A stretch of 64,000 nt of DNA. It comes from Fictibacillus phosphorivorans (GTDB taxonomy: Bacteria > Bacillota > Bacilli > Bacillales > Fictibacillaceae). How positions within the stretch are numbered: the first letter of the stretch is position 1; each line of letters starts with the position of its first letter. Below are positions 62,299-64,000 of this stretch, piece by piece. The DNA lies in contig NZ_VDZU01000001.1 in assembly GCF_007673525.1 (NCBI RefSeq), positions 3,197,911 to 3,261,910 on the forward strand, read 5' to 3'. The position numbers were made by a program, and so were the translations under genes. The notes under the pieces are model-generated. The model ran no database searches, was not told the DNA's origin, and was given only the letters and a program-made list of their open reading frames with translations.

Positions 62299-62438
62299 TA
62301 GGTGAAATTTTCGGGAAACGATCATAAATTCTCAGCATCGATCATAAATCCTGAGAGTCCATCAAAAATTCTCGGTATCGATCATAGATCCCAAGAATCG
62401 ATCATAAAGCCTCGGAACCGATCATAATTCCCTAAATC
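62299..62438. repeat. Array of six to seven degenerate 20-bp tandem repeats
   Basis: Six units of exactly 20 bases start at 62319, 62339, 62359, 62379, 62399 and 62419, built on CGATCATAAATTCTCGG with substitutions and no indels. A weaker unit precedes at 62299. The array lies in a gene-free gap of about 380 bases between the MFS start and the 62557 gene. Confidence 0.88.
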
Positions 62439-62512
62439 ATAGAGATTTCTCATTGCCGTAGCTAAAATTTCCTTCAAAACCCTCTCTTCACTTCTCTACC
62501 TATAAAAAAACT

Positions 62513-62543
62513 CAAAAAAAAGCTGGCCCATATATAGGCCAGC
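62513..62543 (-). terminator. Terminator of the 62557 gene
   Basis: GCTGGCC and GGCCAGC pair around TATATATG on the minus strand, followed by TTTTTTTG. Confidence 0.85.
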
Positions 62544-62556
62544 GAACACAATCACA

Positions 62557-62772
62557 TTATTTATGTCCTCTTCCTTTTGTAAGATGGCATGGTACTCCTT
62601 TACCCATAGCTCCTGGCTGTGACATGCGTTCCATGTAAGCCAATCCTCTTACGCATTGGTTTTTACAGGCGATGCAAGTTTCACTTGTAACCATCTTTTG
62701 TGTGTGCTGGTATTTATTAACCTGACTGTCATATTTATTTTTTGTTGTTTTTTTTGCATTTTTTTTAGCCAT
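62557..62772 (-). CDS. Small Cys-containing basic protein, unknown
   Basis: 71 residues from the ATG at 62772, after GGGGGAGGG; the frame to 62832 is not supported. A Lys-rich N-terminus (MAKKNAKKTTKNKY) is followed by ETCIACKNQCVRGLAYMERM and GVPCHLTKGRGHK, giving CxxCxxxC...C, a possible metal site. No family recognised. Confidence 0.65.
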   Translation of the reverse strand: MAKKNAKKTTKNKYDSQVNKYQHTQKMVTSETCIACKNQCVRGLAYMERMSQPGAMGKGVPCHLTKGRGHK

Positions 62773-62841
62773 GAATGTGCCCTCCCCCTGAATCCTAAAC
62801 CCAGTGTATGTAGGAAGAGGGGCTTTTGACATACATAAAAA

Positions 62842-62869
62842 TAAAAAAACTACCCTATGTACAGGTAGT
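62842..62869 (-). terminator. Terminator formed by the end of the 62850 gene
   Basis: ACTACC and GGTAGT pair around TGTACATA. The stem includes the last codons and the TAG stop; seven T follow on the minus strand. Confidence 0.65.
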
Positions 62870-63074
62870 CTTCATCATGTGCGATTTCATATTGAATGCT
62901 TTGCCGTTCAGCCAATGACATGATGTAGTCACTGTCTGATTTGTCATACGCTAATAAAAACTCGTGCAATGGCATGTTGTATTTGTTCCAGACCACTTCC
63001 ATCAGCCACTTTTGGCTGATCATAAAATACTCACCATTATAACGGTCTACTTTTATGGTATTGCCTACATACAT
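62850..63074 (-). CDS. Small acidic protein, unknown
   Basis: 74 residues from the ATG at 63074 (AAAGGGAG eight bases upstream; GTG at 63083 is too close). MYVGNTIKVDRYNGEYFMIS and LHEFLLAYDKSDSDYIMSLA suggest a helix-rich fold. Its final codons form the terminator. No family recognised. Confidence 0.55.
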   Translation of the reverse strand: MYVGNTIKVDRYNGEYFMISQKWLMEVVWNKYNMPLHEFLLAYDKSDSDYIMSLAERQSIQYEIAHDEDYLYIG

Positions 63075-63351
63075 CCATAACACTCCCTTTCAAAGAGGTT
63101 AAATATGCATTAGGTCTTACGGTTGTACCTCCATTATATTCCTTTTATCAGAAAAGTCAAAAAGGAATCGTCTGTATATAATATACGGGTACATTTACTA
63201 CTTGACGCAAATAGTGGCAAAGAAATTGTAACCGTACTTGGGAAGACTAGACATAACCATAAATTGATATAAAATTTATAGTAGAATACGTCTCATGACC
63301 TATGACAAATAAACCATAATATGGTAACCTCAATAAGGTGTATTTTAAAAC

Positions 63352-63376
63352 GTGTAAAACCTTTTAAAACGGGAAT
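63352..63376 (+). promoter_or_regulatory. SigB-like promoter of the PAP2 gene
   Basis: GTGTAA (63352-63357), 13 bases, GGGAAT (63371-63376), matching GTTTAA-N12-15-GGGWAW with one mismatch, about 42 bases before the start codon. Confidence 0.55.
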
Positions 63377-63417
63377 ATGTTATTAAGCTGATGATATAGA
63401 TAAAGGAGTAGTTCGTA

Positions 63418-64000
63418 TTGCGTATTATAAAAGAGAATATTTTAGCATTATGTCTTCTCCTCTCTATCCCTTTACTGAATATTATTTATCAGGTATTAAA
63501 TCACGGGGAACGCGGGGCGAGGCAACTTATTACAGCAGTGGATCACCAAATCCCATTTGCGGAGATTTTTATTGTACCTTATATCCTTTGGTATGCTTTT
63601 ATTTTTCTAATGTTTGTTTACTTTTGTGTATATGACAGAGCCATCTATTATCGGACTTTATTAAGTTTTTGTGTTGGAATGCTGGTATGTTATGTGATTT
63701 ATTTCTTTTTTCAGACCACTGTTCCCCGTCCCGAATTAGTTGAAGGTGGCATACTCACAAAGATGGTTCAATATGTATATGGGGCTGACCAACCGTTCAA
63801 CTGTTTTCCAAGTATTCATGTTTTGAGTAGTTATCTTATGATCTTAGGTATTCGCCATAGTAAGATGTGGACGATCAGAAAAGATATCATTGTCTCAACC
63901 ATCGCTTACAGCATTATCTTGTCAACATTGTTCGTCAAACAGCATGTTGTATTGGATGTAGTTGCTGGGATTTTATTAAGCAGCTTGCTATTTAAACTGT
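63418..64000 (+). CDS. PAP2-family membrane phosphatase (partial, C-terminus off window)
   Basis: 194 residues visible from the TTG at 63418, after AAAGGAG. Five to six membrane helices. The PAP2 motifs include VPRPEL (motif 1), CFPSIHVLSSYLM (motif 2, PSxH) and KQHVVLDVVAG (motif 3, HxxxD). Such enzymes dephosphorylate lipid phosphates or undecaprenyl pyrophosphate at the membrane. The last few codons are off the right edge. Confidence 0.88.
   Translation, partial: MRIIKENILALCLLLSIPLLNIIYQVLNHGERGARQLITAVDHQIPFAEIFIVPYILWYAFIFLMFVYFCVYDRAIYYRTLLSFCVGMLVCYVIYFFFQTTVPRPELVEGGILTKMVQYVYGADQPFNCFPSIHVLSSYLMILGIRHSKMWTIRKDIIVSTIAYSIILSTLFVKQHVVLDVVAGILLSSLLFKL

Noticed and set aside
62072-62338. 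Minus-strand open frame across the MFS start and first repeats
   Set aside because: It overlaps the MFS N-terminus in another frame, runs into the 20-bp repeat array, and has no ribosome binding site.

Overview
The window looks like chromosomal DNA of a low-GC, endospore-forming Bacillaceae bacterium, possibly near Fictibacillus or Bacillus (the genus is a guess). Evidence: GGAGG-type ribosome binding sites with frequent TTG/GTG starts, a SAM-I riboswitch before a sulfhydrylase gene, CtsR boxes before clpE, SigB-, SigD- and WalR-type promoter motifs, small Spo0E-family phosphatases, a YjcZ-type sporulation protein, ClpE, bacillopeptidase F and an HU gene. No rRNA, tRNA, insertion sequence, prophage or CRISPR array was seen.

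Layout. 1-9.3 kb: partial metY under an S-box, an APH-fold kinase, a nitroreductase, small membrane proteins, a YflT-type stress protein with a SigB-like promoter, CorA, a VanW protein and a YcgR/YcgQ-like permease pair. 9.3-15 kb: a vanadium haloperoxidase/PAP2-fold protein, two methyltransferases, MarR, a small HTH protein, a ParB-like protein and a lipid desaturase. 15.1-19.5 kb: a 1449-residue bacillopeptidase F-type protease. 20-23.6 kb: electrophile detoxification genes (flavin reductase, MhqD-like hydrolase, MhqO-like dioxygenase, aldo/keto reductase). 23.7-32.3 kb: many small genes, a penicillin acylase-type Ntn hydrolase, an HPr-like protein without the phospho-histidine, and a candidate type I toxin. 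32.4-39.9 kb: clpE with CtsR boxes, a BsuPI lipoprotein, a GlcD-type oxidase, a YbjQ-family gene, and an MCP-CheW pair. 40-51.1 kb: secreted metallophosphoesterase, XRE regulator, triple-PAS histidine kinase, HU, SDR, and a SNF2 helicase with a YwqB-like partner. 51.4-58.5 kb: two Spo0E-like genes, a WalR-type 3D-domain wall protein, a MoxR/DUF58/DUF4129 operon, an ATP-grasp protein and AlkA. 58.6-64 kb: MhqN-like nitroreductase, azoreductase, a DJ-1-like protein, a frameshifted MFS transporter, small genes, and a partial PAP2 phosphatase.

Connections. The dioxygenase/hydrolase operon near 22 kb and the azoreductase near 60 kb lie about 38 kb apart but have nearly identical promoters with the same inverted repeat at the same place, so they probably share a quinone/catechol-responsive repressor. 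Stress control recurs: SigB-like promoters before yflT and the PAP2 gene, and one facing the toxin gene, plus CtsR before clpE.

Most unusual: three intergenic arrays of degenerate repeats with an exact 20-bp period (2471, 37574 and 62319); a TxpA/BsrG-like toxin candidate with a sequestered ribosome binding site and a converging SigB-like antisense promoter; and an MFS transporter gene interrupted exactly at an in-frame A-AAA-AAC slippery heptamer.
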